Below, one piece after another: positions 11,501 to 23,060 of a DNA stretch of 64,000 nt. Position 1 is the stretch's first letter. Every line of letters starts with the position of its first letter. The stretch is from Spirogloea muscicola (lineage: Eukaryota; Streptophyta; Zygnematophyceae; Spirogloeales; Spirogloeaceae): contig WELB01000110.1 of NCBI GenBank assembly GCA_009602725.1, forward strand, positions 388,799 to 452,798. Direction: 5' to 3'. The position numbers and the translations under genes were made by a program. The notes under the pieces were generated by a model. It saw only the letters and a list, made by a program, of their open reading frames with translations. It did not search any database and was not told the DNA's origin.

Positions 11501-11790
11501 GCCATGTCAGGAGACAGACTGCAGCTGTGTATGGAGCGCATCCGTTACATGATATTGTTTTCATTGTCCAATTGTAGAATGCTTTACAGGCGTACTCTTG
11601 TCCTGTGGCACTGCAGGGGCAAGCAGTTTATGCTGCCGAGGCTGATCGGCTCCGGATGTGGGCCGAAGGAGAGCAGCAATCGCCTGTGTCGGCTGCCATG
11701 GAGATGATGCCTAGCGGGGCATGGGTCTCGCTCTTCTCTTCAACTGTTATTTGCGCTTATTTGGTGTTCTCCAATGTGGTCGGAGGGTAG
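8597..11790 (+). CDS. NYC1: Chlorophyll b reductase (NON-YELLOW COLORING 1), short-chain dehydrogenase
   Basis: Reduces chlorophyll(ide) b to the 7-hydroxymethyl form, the first step of chlorophyll b breakdown, at the thylakoid membrane. Ten exons: 8597-8933, 9037-9194, 9395-9473, 9705-10032, 10150-10306, 10459-10527, 10635-10774, 10948-11070, 11241-11433, 11617-11790; all phases agree, giving 585 aa. The Ala/Ser-rich N-terminus (MAATAAAAQLAAAASSRLGS) looks like a chloroplast transit peptide. A hydrophobic segment (VLWFSWLAGLFLGSMIG) precedes the Rossmann fold. Visible SDR motifs: TGSTRGLG (cofactor), INNAG, NMDGNGSGG and YGATK (catalytic Tyr/Lys). SPGMVLTDLLL, EQPETVARALVPRM and YLTPPRIILAIVTAWLRRGR are diagnostic of NYC1, and a second C-terminal hydrophobic segment (WVSLFSSTVICAYLVFS) is present. 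It is closer to NYC1 than to NOL because of the membrane segments and C-terminal block. Confidence 0.96.
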
Positions 11791-12740
11791 AAATCAGAAG
11801 TTAGTATGCACGAATCCAGTGAAATGTACCTGCTAGAGCTGTCAAACCACCTGCCTCCACCACCTGCGCCTAGCCATTAGCAACACTCCCATTTAGCCTT
11901 GGCTTCCATTCAAGTCCGACTTATGAAAAGCTAGAAGATCCTAAGGAGTGTAATTCATACCTTGTACATAGGAGGTACACATGTCCTGCCCACACGCCAG
12001 CCAAACGAGCTGCCCCAAGTACAACCAACTACAAACAACCTGGTTAGCTGCCTTCTGCAGGCTGGAGGGTTTTGCCCTGATTGACCCATGTTCTCAAGTT
12101 TTAGACTAGCGCCTCGACTATTAGATCAAAAGAGGCGGCCAATAGGACTTGATGATGGCCCGAAATTTACATCTTAACTTGTAGGCACACATCGTGTGGA
12201 AAGAAGATGCACATGGCGCGTCCATGATCGCGTGTCGGTCTTTCATCTTTGAAGACCTGCATGCTGTGAGCACGTCTTCCCAAAAGACCAGTGCTTAGCA
12301 AAGCTGTTGTTGGCTGGGGCCCTTTTATAAGCCCGCGTTTGTGCCATGCTACATAGAAATTATGGGCAAGCACAAAGTCTATGCTGTAAAGAAATTTGCT
12401 GGCAAGGTGCCTTGTGAAAGTCGGCAAGTAATTGCCCCAGTCTGGTGGTGCATGATGTACATGGCGTATATTACACAAGCTACAATCTGCAGGCCACTGC
12501 TACGGCTTACAGCAGCAGGGGCTATGCAGGTCGAGCGTCACTCAACTGGCGTCACTGTGTAGCTTCCCTTGCGAGCAGCAGTTGACATTGGCATCCCCCA
12601 ATGCCAGTAAATGCTTTTGGTACCACGCTGTGACAGTGAGCTGCAGGAGCCTCTCATACTTAAGGAAGCCTCCCTTATCTGTATGTATGACCGCCACTCA
12701 CTTGTTCAAGTCCAGTGCACGACAGAATATGTCATTTATC
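11791..12740. other. NYC1 3' flank; nothing recognised
   Basis: No exon, RNA gene or repeat could be recognised in this AT-richer stretch. A TGTAA pentamer, the usual green-algal polyadenylation signal, occurs near 11949 and might end the NYC1 transcript. Confidence 0.4.
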
Positions 12741-13830
12741 TGTCAGGCTGGCCTCTCACAGCTGTCGCTTCTCCTGACTACCTTTCTTTGGATGGAGGAA
12801 AGCCTGCCATATGGGCTGGCCGATCGGTGCCAATTTCCTTCTTTCTGCCGACCCCTGGTCCACTCTCTGGGCTGGCCCGTTCATTAGACCTCACCGTTCC
12901 GTGCTATCCTTCTCTGGCGCTTGATTCTTAGACCTTTTCAACTGACCTTTTTTGAGCTGGCCTTTCACAACCACTCTCCTCGTAAAGCCGCCCTTCATTG
13001 TCATCTTTCGTCCACATGCTCGATTGTGTTGAGCGGCGGTGAGCGCATTGCCTCCCACTAAGTACTAAGTGATGCTATCGCCAACATTGTAAGGGAGACT
13101 GGGTATCATCCGGCAATAGAAGTGTCGGGCATCATGCCCGTCATTAACAAACGCGGCAAGCCTTATGTGAGTCTGGACGTGGTCGCCACACCCGGAGCGG
13201 TGGGCCTTGCCTGTTCCTCAATGTTGAAGTCATTGACACTTCCAAAAGGGGGAGCTCCCACGTTGACTGTGCCTGGCTGGGCAACAACGCACGCTGATCA
13301 CAGAAAGAAGGGGAATCACAAGGACCACCTTCGCTGTAGTCATCTACGGCAGCTACGGGGGCAGCTTGGGGCAAACTAGCATTTAGCAGGCATTAATTGA
13401 ATATCACAAACACCGCTTTTGCTGATTTTGCAGCGTTCCCAAGCTTTGGCTAATCGTGCACGCGCTCTAAGCCAGGCCACTGGCTCCGGCTCCCCAAATG
13501 TAGCATGTCGGATGTCAATGTGCTCATTTGTGGGTACTGCGATTCCCCTTGAGCCGGCTTTCGCACTGGTACCTTAGCCCACACTTCGTTTAGGGCTTTG
13601 CCGGATGTATCCCCATCCTGGAAATCGGGGACTAGTTTCTCTGACCTGCGGCTGCTCAACAGGGAGAATTAAGCAGCCAGTGGCCACTTAGGATCTGTGT
13701 GCTGTAGCGCTAGTCTGGACCCTTCGAACTTCATTCACCCTTTCTCGTTTCTTTTATTGGCTGGCTAATCACAAGACATCGCCCATCTACTGGAAGAGTC
13801 TTTCTCTCACTCTTTGCACTTGCTTTTGCC
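12740..13830 (+). mobile_element. LINE fragments (families B and D), plus strand
   Basis: Hairpin-type 3' UTR pieces (AGGCTGGCCTCTCACAGC near 12745; GAGCTGGCCTTTCACAACC near 12955) precede a family B coding remnant at about 13035-13370 in broken frames: GGERIASH, TGYHPAIEVSGIMPV, NKRGKPYVSLDVVATP and DHRKKGNHKDHLR. Its tail runs to a decayed terminal signature (SDVNVLICGY) near 13505-13540. A family D tail (SFSDLRLLNRE, stop) follows at about 13637-13670, then a 3' UTR with a CTGGCTAATCACAAG hairpin remnant near 13763. All copies are dead. Confidence 0.75.
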
Positions 13831-14311
13831 TGCGCATTGCAACGATGGCTCAATGTGACCTCCCTTTCAGATCATGCGCACAGCTTGCCCTCTCTAGGTG
13901 ACGTAGATTTGTCAATGTCCTTGCCTTTGTACTTGGCCACACAGGCCCTCCATCTCTTAATACACACTCCTGTCTCTTTTGTCTGTTGCGGGCCGCAGCT
14001 GCCCCCAAGGAAGAGAGCCGTGCGCTGAGCGATGGAGGAGGCGAGGGCAAGGCGGCCTCTGGCGCCGAAGTAGTCTGCGGCGTGACAGCGGCAACTGAGC
14101 AGCGCGGCGGTGACGGCGAAAGCTCGCGCGCCACAGGGTGCTGACCAGGAGTGCGAGGACTGGAGCATGAGGCGCCTTACTCAGGCACCAGCATCAAGTC
14201 ACCACCAAGCGGCCTGCCACGTACGGCGGCGGCGCAAGGCTGTCTAAGGGCAATGTGAAGGGCTCAAGGCGACAAGACGGCATTGGTCAAGAGCAGACAG
14301 GCAACACGGCA
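13831..14311. other. 5' flank of the HLTF-like gene, with a LINE 3' UTR remnant
   Basis: A family A 3' UTR remnant (CCTTGCCTTTGTACTTGGCC, 13919-13938) lies here. From about 13985 the DNA becomes GC-rich and leads into the ATG at 14312. Promoter elements cannot be identified. Confidence 0.45.
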
Positions 14312-17300
14312 ATGGCAGTGGTGCCGCAGCAACCGCTGAGGGGACCTTGGCGTCAGCCAGACCCGGAGACTCCTGCTGAGGACGACGATGCGGAGGATGA
14401 CGATGGCGACGGCGGCGAGGAGGTGTGCGCTGGCTACGTGACTGTCAGCATAGTCGGCCTGCAGTACTATGCTGGGACGGTGAATCGCGACGAGATGGTG
14501 CAGCTCATCCGCGAGCAGCACAACCCGTATGATGCCAACGCCATCCGCGTGGACAACGTCGGCGGGGAGCGCGTTGGCCACATCGAAAGGTACAAGGTGG
14601 GCGGAGCGCCAATACCCCTGACCACCGTGTGGCATCGCTCTATTGGTAGTAGGGTCCGACCATCAGGAATTAGCTTTCACTTTATGAGCTGTCGATGCTA
14701 TGCACAGACAACTGTGTGCCATTGTTGACAATTGCCTCAGAGTGTTTTGTCCTGGTCTGGGTCAGGGCTGGCCAGGATCGTGCTGGCCGGTGGCAGCTGA
14801 GTCGCCTGCCATCGTGTGCAAATTATGCTGCAGGCACTCCACCTTGCGCCACTGATTGACAGGGGCAAGGTGAAAGTTGAAGGCCTCGTAACCTCTGGTG
14901 TCACAAATAAGTACAAGGTAATGCTTTCTTTGATTGCCCGTTAACACCATGTAGCAACCTGCTTACACTCATGTGCTACTGGCCTGGACTCTTCTTGCAC
15001 ACACACTTGGGGGCTCATGTAAGTCGTCTTTTCGTCTTTGTGGAGAAGTGTGTTGCATTGGTGGCGGGCTGTATTGCTTGAGACTATGCCTTTGCATGCT
15101 GCTCACTGCTCTGTGCAATGAGGCCTCTGTACCATGCTTTCTGTACATGCTTGGAAGAGCACTCACGCTGCATCCTCCGACCATCATGATTGCCAATGAG
15201 CAGATGCCCTGCCAAATTTACGTACACTGCAAGGCTGCGGCAACAGATGAGGTGGTCGACAAGCTCACCTCCGCAGGTCTGCCGCTTATCTGTGAGGTAT
15301 GTGGCACAAGTGACTCCCAAGGATGCAAGTGATATATTGGTGCACCTTGCCTGGCCAGACATGTACACAGCTTGCACACATTCCGGTAGGTGCCCTCTCA
15401 ATTGACCGCGTGTGAAATTGCTGATGTCCATGGCTACACACAGGCCAAAGGTCAGGTATATGATACCACTGGCTCACAGTCCTTCCAACCAGGCAATGTC
15501 GAGAAGAACTTTGAGAGCATTTTCAAGAGCTTGGCAATCGCACGTGGTCAACGACAGCAAATAGAGCCGCCATCGACCATATCCTCTCCACTCTTTCCTG
15601 TATGGATTCCTGTCATAATCTCTTACATAAAGACGCCTGCTTCGTGCATGCCATTGAAAAGCTTATTGTGCTGTCAGCACTTGCTTTGTCCATGCTTCCG
15701 ATTCGATCCTTCTTTCTGAGTGGTCTTGTCAAGCACTGTACAGCACCAGAAGGAGGCTCTGTCTTGGCTGGTCGACCGAGAAAAGGATCGCAGACTGCCA
15801 CCGTTCTGGGAGCGGCAGGAGTGCAATGGGGAGACGAGATACCTCAACACGATCACCAATTATACATCCAAAGACGCTCCACAGCCGTTCCGCGGCGGCA
15901 TTCTCGCCGATGATATGGGGCTTGGCAAAACACTCACCATGCTGGCCCTCATAGCTACACATCGCCCAAGTGCTGCACTCTCCAGTGTTCCAAAGAAGCT
16001 ACATGATTTCGATTCATGCAGCACTGCTGGGTCCAGACCAAATAAAATACAGAAGTCAGATGCGGTAGTGATTTCGACCTCGCAAGTGAATGCCACAGAT
16101 TTAGGATCAATGGAGTGCTCTAAGAGTGTAAGAGCCACATTGATTGTCTGTCCACTGTCAGTTGTAGCAGAATGGGCTCAGCAAATTCAGCAGCACACTG
16201 TTGAGAATAGTCTAAGTGTACATGAGTACCTAGGGCCGAAGAGGATACGAGATCCTGAAGAGTTGGGCAACTACGACATAGTCTTGACCACCTATAGTAC
16301 CTTAACAGTTGAGGGCGACGAGTCCTCTCCATCGGCAACTCTGCAAAGAATTTGTTGGTTCCGAGTCATTCTTGACGAGGCCCACTGCATCAAGTCGCCA
16401 AAGGCACTTCAGTCAAAGGCTGCAAGGAGCTTGACAGCCTTACACAGGTGCTGCACAGGCATGCTTTGATCTTGATGCTCTTACGTGCCACTGCACCCAC
16501 AGAACGTAATACTGAGGTCCGTTCTCTTATTAGGTACTAAGATTCAGCACCAGATTGTTCTCAGTCTTTGCATAGACACACTTAGCTTGCTCTTCCGTGC
16601 TGCTGCTGCAGGTGGGCAGTCACAGGGACGCCTGTACAAAACAAGCTGGCTGATCTCTATAGCTTGATGTCATTTCTGCATCTGCAGGTGCACCCTGTCA
16701 ACCACTGCTGACTTGAAGATTGGCCATGCTTGCCTGCTGCTTCTTTAAGAGCATGGACCAGACTTGTGCAACTTGCAGGTTCTGATGCATCGGCAAGTCA
16801 TACTACTGAACAAGGTTGTCTGCCCTTATTGTCTTAGAGCAGCCCTTGGACGAGCAGTGCTTTTGGCTCCGTACAATAGAGCGGCCCCTGACATATGGTG
16901 ACCCAAAGGGGCACAACCGAGTGCGTGTAAGATACAGCCAGATGCTGAGGCTGGTCTCTTGCGTGCCTTCTGAGTAGATGCCAATCCTTGTGCAGAGTCA
17001 CTAGCACAGATATGTTCACCAGAACGCTTGCTCTTATAAGAGCTTGCACGTGTATCTGAGCTCCCGTATGGCCTCATGTACAGTGGTCATTGATTGCCCG
17101 TTGTCCTTCACGCTCTCTAATTCCACAAGTAAGCCACACTGATGTGCAGGTGTTAATGGCTGCAATAGCTTTACGAAGGACAAAGTCAGATCAAGCAGGC
17201 CAGCTGTCCGTCGAGCTGCCACCACGGACAGTCAAACTTCACTTGCTTGACCTTTGGAGCTGTGATCGCCAGAAGTACGAACAGTGGGAGGAATATGGGC

Positions 17301-19168
17301 GAGACTTGATCAAAGATACGATTAAGCATGGGACAATTCTGAAGAATTATGCTAATGTGCTCGAAGTGATACTCCGCTTGCGACAAGTTTGCGATCACGC
17401 TTCGCTCTGTCCAAGTCTTGACAGCCTCGCAAAAAGAGTGGCAGAGCAGGATGGTAAGTACGACTCCCCCCTAAAGAACTGAAGCAGTGCTGCTGTGTGA
17501 CTAATAGTGTGCTTGCCATGCTTCGGCCCTTCGCTAAGTCCCAAGTTGAGCTGCTGTTGCTGTGTGATTGAATGGGGTTCTAGTGTCCTGCAGTACTTGT
17601 CGTTCCTAATGCATTCACGCAAGGTTACAACTTGCTGCAGCTGCCCCGCCAGAGCTGATGCAGAAGCTCCTTGAGTATCTACGGGACAGTGGTGATGATG
17701 ATTGCCCAATATGTCTGTGCCCTGCCAAGCCGCCGGTCATTACAAGATGCGCACACATATACTGCTGGCGGTGTATCAACAAAGTTGTCACTCGGGGCAA
17801 TGGACAGTGCCCTCTTTGCAGGACTGCTGTCTCCTCCGCTGATCTGATTAGGGTTCCTCCTGAGCCAACAATTGACTTGAATGAATCAACTTCCAGCGAG
17901 GTTCCAAGTGAAGCCACTTCCAGCAAAAGCCAAGGTATGCTGCTATGATGCAGATGGGACATGCCCAGTATGTACTTGCCAGTCGCAAAAGCCAAGTGAG
18001 GTCCTCGACAGCATGGCACTGACACTTCCAGTAAGGAGCTATGTATCTGAGGCTACAGTGCAATGCATGTCGTATTTTGCAGTCGGTACTGCATTGGAAA
18101 GCCCATAGCTTAGTTCTTGCCAGTTGTCACTGCTCAGAGGCCACGCCTGGTAGTGCCAAAATTGCTGCTCTTGCACAGTCCTTGCAAGATGTTCGAGGTG
18201 AAGATCCCTCCATCAAGTCTGTGGTCTTCTCACAGGTTATGAGTGCAAGAAGCACCTTCCTTACAGCTAACTCGCAGAGAAAATTGCTGGACAGCATTTC
18301 ATACATTTGCACATATTCTACACTAGTATACTAGGAGCATAAATGCACTTGGCTACAATGTGGGCCTCAATTCCTTGATAGTAGCATCATGTTTTCATAC
18401 TATGCAGTTCACAGGCATGCTGAGGCTGGTGAGGCAAGTGCTGACGGCATCGGGAGTCCAGTGCTTAACACTGGACGGGACATTGAGTAGGAAGCAGCGT
18501 GAAGAAGTCTTAAGGGACTTTCAGTCAAAAAGTGCATGCAGCCCATCTGTGCTCCTGGTCAGCATGAAGGCGGCAGGTCAGCTGCACGGTCTTCATTTAG
18601 ATCTTGAAAACTAGGGCTTCTATTGCCATTATGGTCACTTTCTTGAGAAGCTTGGGAGTCCCATCATTGAAGATGGCCATGTCATCACCACTTGCATGGC
18701 TATGTCCAGGGGTTGGCATTAATCTTACAGCTGCATCTCGTGTCTACCTCCTGGATCCATGGTGGAACCCCGCTGTTGAGGAGCAGGCCATGGACCGAGT
18801 GCACCGTCTTGGCCAGGTCCACCTCCTTAAGATTGGTCACAAGTGTGTCAAGCACAAGGATTGCTGGCAACTCTCAGGCTGCCCTGCTTCAGAAGCTGCG
18901 ATGTGACGGACAATGCCTTAATTAAATTGGCTTTTATGTGCAGCCTGCACTGCGTACTTCTGAGGCTCCTGTCTTGTACCTGTGTCTTTACCTGCAGACT
19001 CGGCCGGTGACTGTGGTGCGATTCATAGTGAGGGACAGCATCGAGGAGCGTATCCTGGAGCTGCAGGAGCGCAAGAGGCATCTTGCAGCTGCTGCATTCG
19101 AGAGTCGCACACCAGAAGACCTACAGCGTGCTCGAGTGGAAGACGTTCGTCTGTTGATGAGACTTTAG
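14312..19168 (+). CDS. HLTF/RAD5-like HIRAN-SNF2-RING ATPase and E3 ubiquitin ligase
   Basis: Predicted DNA-dependent ATPase of the HLTF/RAD5/SMARCA3 group, which remodels stalled replication forks and polyubiquitinates PCNA in post-replication repair. Thirteen exons: 14312-14596, 14834-14917, 15204-15296, 15444-15599, 15744-16447, 16612-16687, 16843-16926, 17150-17453, 17641-17934, 18138-18235, 18408-18576, 18710-18816, 18998-19168; 874 aa with phases consistent throughout. Order of domains: acidic N-terminus; HIRAN domain ([31 protein letters not shown]); SNF2 ATPase with Walker [22 protein letters not shown] and DEAHCIKSP (motif II); C3HC4 RING ([19 protein letters not shown]) inserted between the helicase lobes as in the family; helicase C-lobe with [22 protein letters not shown] and motif [13 protein letters not shown] frame-keeping alternative for the exon 1-2 junction is possible; the rest is firm. 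Confidence 0.95.
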
Positions 19169-19871
19169 TGTCTCTGAGATGTAGTGCCCACTGCAAGTCC
19201 CTGTACCTGCCCATGATTCCCCCCACCTTATCTTCCCCATTCAGATGAATTTTCTTAAGTCAACAGCAGTGGCAACCCATTCATGTTGCGCTCCAATTTC
19301 GTAGTTTCTCTTCCTCCTTGACTTCCTCGACTCCTTAACTTGTTGAGTCCTGGTAGCCAGGCTCAAGTTGCAGCTGGCTAGGCCCATCTCTTCTCTTCCA
19401 CTGCTCACACTTTCAAAGCTTGTAGCATCTCATGTACAATTTCCAATGACCCCTTCGTGAAAGTCTCACTTCATCCTTCTGTCCTGACGATGGCCCAAGC
19501 AAACGATGACTCGTCAATGTTTTAAAATTAGCCTGGCGCTGGACGCCTTTCAGCTCTCAGCATAGGATAGCAATGCCCAAGCACCAAACAGATTTGATGC
19601 CTTATGACCAGCACATGGTGTTTTTGGGTATATTCATTGCCTTGACTGATGACTCGGACTTACAATAATACTGACGCTGAAGTAGCTGACGACCTGAGGT
19701 ACTACATGGTTGGGAGCCATGCCAATCGGAACTGTACAATCGGCACCCATACGGGGCGCAGGGGCTGTCTGAGTAGCCTCCTTCGCCTATGAGAGCGCCA
19801 CTATTACCAACATCTCCAATCGCACAGTTGATTCTACAGCGACATGACGAAGCAGTATTGCAACCCATGTT
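19169..19871. other. Convergent intergenic region between the HLTF-like gene and mL29
   Basis: Contains the 3' ends of two convergent genes. No additional exon, RNA gene or repeat was recognised. Confidence 0.5.
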
Positions 19872-20478
19872 TCAAATGGCATTGATCATTGCGCGGTATA
19901 TCTGCCGCTTCGCAGAGTCGGGCTCTGCCAGCGCCCTCTCAGTCAGCACCTGCTTGATGCGGCACATGGACTTCTTCACCTGCGCAGCAAGAGGAGTGTC
20001 GCCCATCAAAAGTGTGATCTTGAGGTGGACGAGCAGAAACAATCTCAAGGCGCTGACCAACGTGCAACTTGGCTCGCCCGTCAGCTGTGGCAGTAGACGC
20101 GAAAGCCCAACTCTGCTAGCTGAACACTGGGCCCTGAAGCCCAAATACTTGAGCACTAACGAGAGCCCCAATACCAGGCTGGCGAGACGCAGGCCTAGAA
20201 CCGCCACCATTGATGAGCTCCACGCAGGCTCTTGCGACATATGGGGCTTTCTGGGGGTCCCAACAATTGCAGTCACGGCCGCATCGAAGGCGGCGGCGGC
20301 TTTGTACCTTGGGAATGCGGTCGGGACGGGGCATGCGGAGGCCGTCTGTCCGCAGCATCTGGCGCTGCGTGTACAGCATGTTCTTCTCCTTGAGCAGCAC
20401 GTACCACAGGCGGTGCAGGTCGTCATACGACTTGCGCCGCAGCTCGGCCGCCTCCCACGCCCGCCCTGGCGCCGCCAC
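19872..20478 (-). CDS. Mitochondrial large-subunit ribosomal protein mL29 (MRPL47), 5' end unresolved
   Basis: Structural protein of the mitochondrial ribosome near the exit tunnel (uL29 family). The last two exons are clear on the minus strand: an exon from about 20478 down to 20308 and a terminal exon 19979-19872. They join in phase 0 at RIPK|VKKS. The first contains the diagnostic [35 protein letters not shown] and [11 protein letters not shown]. The second contains [18 protein letters not shown] and ends MINAI-stop. No ATG is found in frame at the 5' end: upstream sequence reads on in frame to a TGA near 20560, so a leader exon with the mitochondrial presequence is probably missing or lies in the CCG-rich stretch and N run at 20630-20702. 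Position 20478 is the edge of confident homology, not a start codon. Confidence 0.85.
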
Positions 20479-20629
20479 GCGCCCGCCGCCGGAATGTTGA
20501 GCCGATGCGGCGTCGCACTGCGGCGCCGACGCTGGCAGGCGATTCGAGGGCTTCCAAGGCGCTCACCGACGACGGGCGGCTCGCCGTCGGGCCGCCGCTC
20601 CGCCTCGAAGAAGTCCTCCAACCCGCTGC

Positions 20630-20702
20630 CGCCGCCGCCGCCGCTGGACGCTCGGCGGGCCGCCGCCGGGGCCGCCGCCNNNNNNNNNNNNNNNNNNNNN
20701 NN
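20630..20702. repeat. CCG triplet run ending in an assembly gap
   Basis: GCCGCCGCC-type repeats lead directly into a run of Ns from 20680 to 20702. The gap probably reflects failed sequencing or assembly of a long GC-triplet tract. Bases 20703-20722 after the gap match 20 bases at about 2593-2612. Confidence 0.85.
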
Positions 20703-20751
20703 CATACAGGTGTTCATGACGGAGCCACAGGCTAGACAGCCAGGGCGCTCT

Positions 20752-20895
20752 TAGTAACCCCGTGTCAGCAGTAGGAAGTCAGATGAGCTGAGGGGAGGAA
20801 GAGCAACCCCGCTGCGCAAGCCAGAGGCTGCTGCAAGGGCACGACCAGCGCGGCGATGCAAAGCAAGCGCTTGGGAACGCTGTAGCGACATAGAC
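20752..20895 (-). mobile_element. LINE tail (C-terminal 47 codons), minus strand
   Basis: An uninterrupted minus-strand reading frame encodes RVRLSMSLQRSQALALHRRA, a GRALAAASGLR segment and the terminal signature SSDFLLLTRGY-stop at 20751-20753. Upstream LINE sequence is absent, so this is an extreme 5' truncation. It sits in the short interval between two divergently transcribed genes (mL29 minus, SASA esterase plus). Confidence 0.8.
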
Positions 20896-21188
20896 AAACG
20901 CACACGGCAGCAGGAAAGGAGAGGAGCCAGGGGTTTATGCAGGCGCCTGTCCCCCACCCCCCAGCCTCCCTCACCCTGCAGCCGCCATTGCCGCCGCCGC
21001 TTCTGCTGCCGCACTGCGGAGAAGGCTACACCGCCGCGGCGGCGCGACGCGAGCGCGACGCCACATTGTCCGGCCTCGGCTCAAGGTGCCCGGAATCCCC
21101 CCGGAGCCGGGCGTCGCCGGCGCCATATCCGGGCTGCTCGCCGGTTCGGTGCTGCTGTGGGCCACTCTGGGGGGCCCGGGCGCGGGCC

Positions 21189-22416
21189 ATGGACGTGATC
21201 GTGCTGGCGGGGCAGAGCAACATGGCCGGACGGGGCGGAGTGGCAGTCCAGCCTGCTGACGGCGACGGCGGCGGCGGCGGCGGCGGCAGGCGGCGCACCA
21301 AGGCGTGGGACGGCGTGGTGCCGTCCGAGTGCGCGGCGCCGCCGGGCGCCGTCCTGCGGCTCTCGGCGGCGCGCGCGTGGGAGGACGCCCGAGAGCCCCT
21401 CCACTTCGACGTTGACAAAGGCATGCCGCACCCCCGCCCAGCCCCGGCCCTCGGAGGCAGCCCTTCTGCCATCATTCACGTCATGAAGCGAAGCCTCTGA
21501 GCCCAAAGGCTACAGTCCCAAGCCTGACGCGACGCGTTCGTTTGCGAGCGCTTAGGCAAGGTCTGCGGCGTGGGCCCGGGGCTTGTCTTCGCCGCGGAGC
21601 TGCTGAGGCTGCAGGGCCAGGGCGCCTCCGCCGTCGTCGCCGCCGTCGATGGGTTGGCCCGCAAGCCGAGCGCTGCGACTGTCGGCCTGGTCCCCTGCGC
21701 GATCGGCGGCAGCGCCATCGACGAGTGGAGTAGGGGCGGCGAGTACTACCAAAGCATGGTCGCGCGCACGAAGGCCGCCCTCGAGGCTGACGGAAGCCAG
21801 CTGCGCACAGTGCTGTGGTATCAAGGCGAGAGCGACTGTGGTTCGAAAGAGCTGGCGGAGGGCTACGCTGTCAAGCTTGAGAGCCTCATCGCAGCGCTGC
21901 GCGAGGACCTAGGCTGTCCGGACCTGCTGGTCTTCCAGGTTCGCTTGCGTATTGCTGGTCATGTGTCGTGTAGATATCTATATCACTTTGACAACTCATT
22001 TAGGATGTCAAAGCCTATCTGCCTGTTGCACCATCAAGAAGCCAAAAGAAAGACCTGTTGACCCTTGCACCTTAAGAACTGTGTATTGGCCTGCAGCTTG
22101 GCCCGATCAGCTCTGCTGCTGCCAGCCACAGCTTGACAGAGGCCCATGGGTGAAGCAGAGTCTTCACTGAATTAGCACCGTAGTGTGGCTTGCGCAGGTC
22201 GGAATCGTTACAGGGAAGCTTGACTCAACAGCCTACCTGGAGCAGCTACGGCTGTCGCAACGAAAAGTTGTGGTGCCCGGCCTGCACCTTGTCGATGCCT
22301 GGGGCCTGGAGCTCAACGCTGACGACCACCTGCACCTCACCACGGACGCCCAAGTGCGACTGGGGCGCTCCTTGGCCAGAGCTTACGTGGATGTCACACG
22401 CAGAGAGCCTCCTTAA
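21189..22416 (+). CDS. SASA-domain carbohydrate esterase (CE6 / sialate O-acetylesterase-like)
   Basis: Probably removes acetyl esters from a polysaccharide or glycan; the natural substrate is unknown. Three exons, 21189-21420, 21556-21938 and 22198-22416, give 277 aa. Starts MDVIVLAGQSNMAGRGG, the family nucleophile motif (Ser in GQSNM). Further conserved blocks: LHFDVDK|GKVCGVGPGL, IGGSAIDEW, LWYQGESDC and, at the end, ADDHLHLTTDAQ with the catalytic Asp/His. The length is usual for single-domain plant homologues. No signal peptide is seen, so it may be cytosolic, or a leader may be encoded upstream. The first intron has a GC donor (AAAG|GCATGC) and a normal AG acceptor; it restores the frame and the DVDKGK motif exactly. 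Confidence 0.9.
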
Positions 22417-23060
22417 GTTGATGCTCCCTTGTGCCGGGTCAAACGGGGTTGCATGGCATGCTCCATGACCGCAGCCTGCAGCAGTCTGCAGACTGTCAAT
22501 GAGCTGTCCCCAGGAGATCTCTCACAGTTGGCTGGGGTCGTTGCCTGACCAATTATCACGGCTAACTAAGTGCAGCAGTCCCATTAGCGACAAGAGAAGC
22601 TCTTGCGGCGAGCTCTGTGCGCTTTGCTGTCGGCAGAGGTCACTGGCACATCCCACAGCCTATTGAGTGCAGCAGCCACAGTAGTAACAAGGGAAGCACC
22701 TTCAGCACAGAGAAGCTACGAGCTTCTTCGTGCTCTGTGCTGTCGGCAGAAGCCACTGCCAAATCCCAGACCTGCTGGGGTCTAAGGCTTGAGGTTTGGG
22801 TTGAGCTGGTCACTGGAGATGGGCTGCCAAGAACGTACAGAGCTGGCGCATAAGTGGAGGGACGGTGGTCGTAATATGCTAGCGAGATGGCAGATAAACG
22901 TCGGCGCTGTCCACCACATGCTTAGCCAAGAATAGTTGCCCTCCTGTTTTAACTTGGAGTCCCTTCACTATTTAGCTCACTAAGCGACCTGAGCCCTTCT
23001 GGCAAGTGGCCTCAGCACGGTTGTGTCGCCACGTGTACGCTCGCCCTGTCACCTTGTTCA
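22417..23060. other. 3' flank of the esterase gene with an imperfect tandem duplication of about 110 bp
   Basis: No gene seen. Segments at about 22563-22660 and 22664-22772 are related: both contain GTGCAGCAG, an AGAAGCT block, GCTCTGTGC, TGCTGTCGGCAGA and CACTGSCA in the same order. Confidence 0.55.

Noticed and set aside
14797-14833. Alternative acceptors for exon 2 of the HLTF-like gene
   Set aside because: Every acceptor upstream of 14833 that matches the phase of the earlier donor runs into an in-frame TGA at 14798. The pair 14596/14834 keeps the frame and the HIRAN domain.
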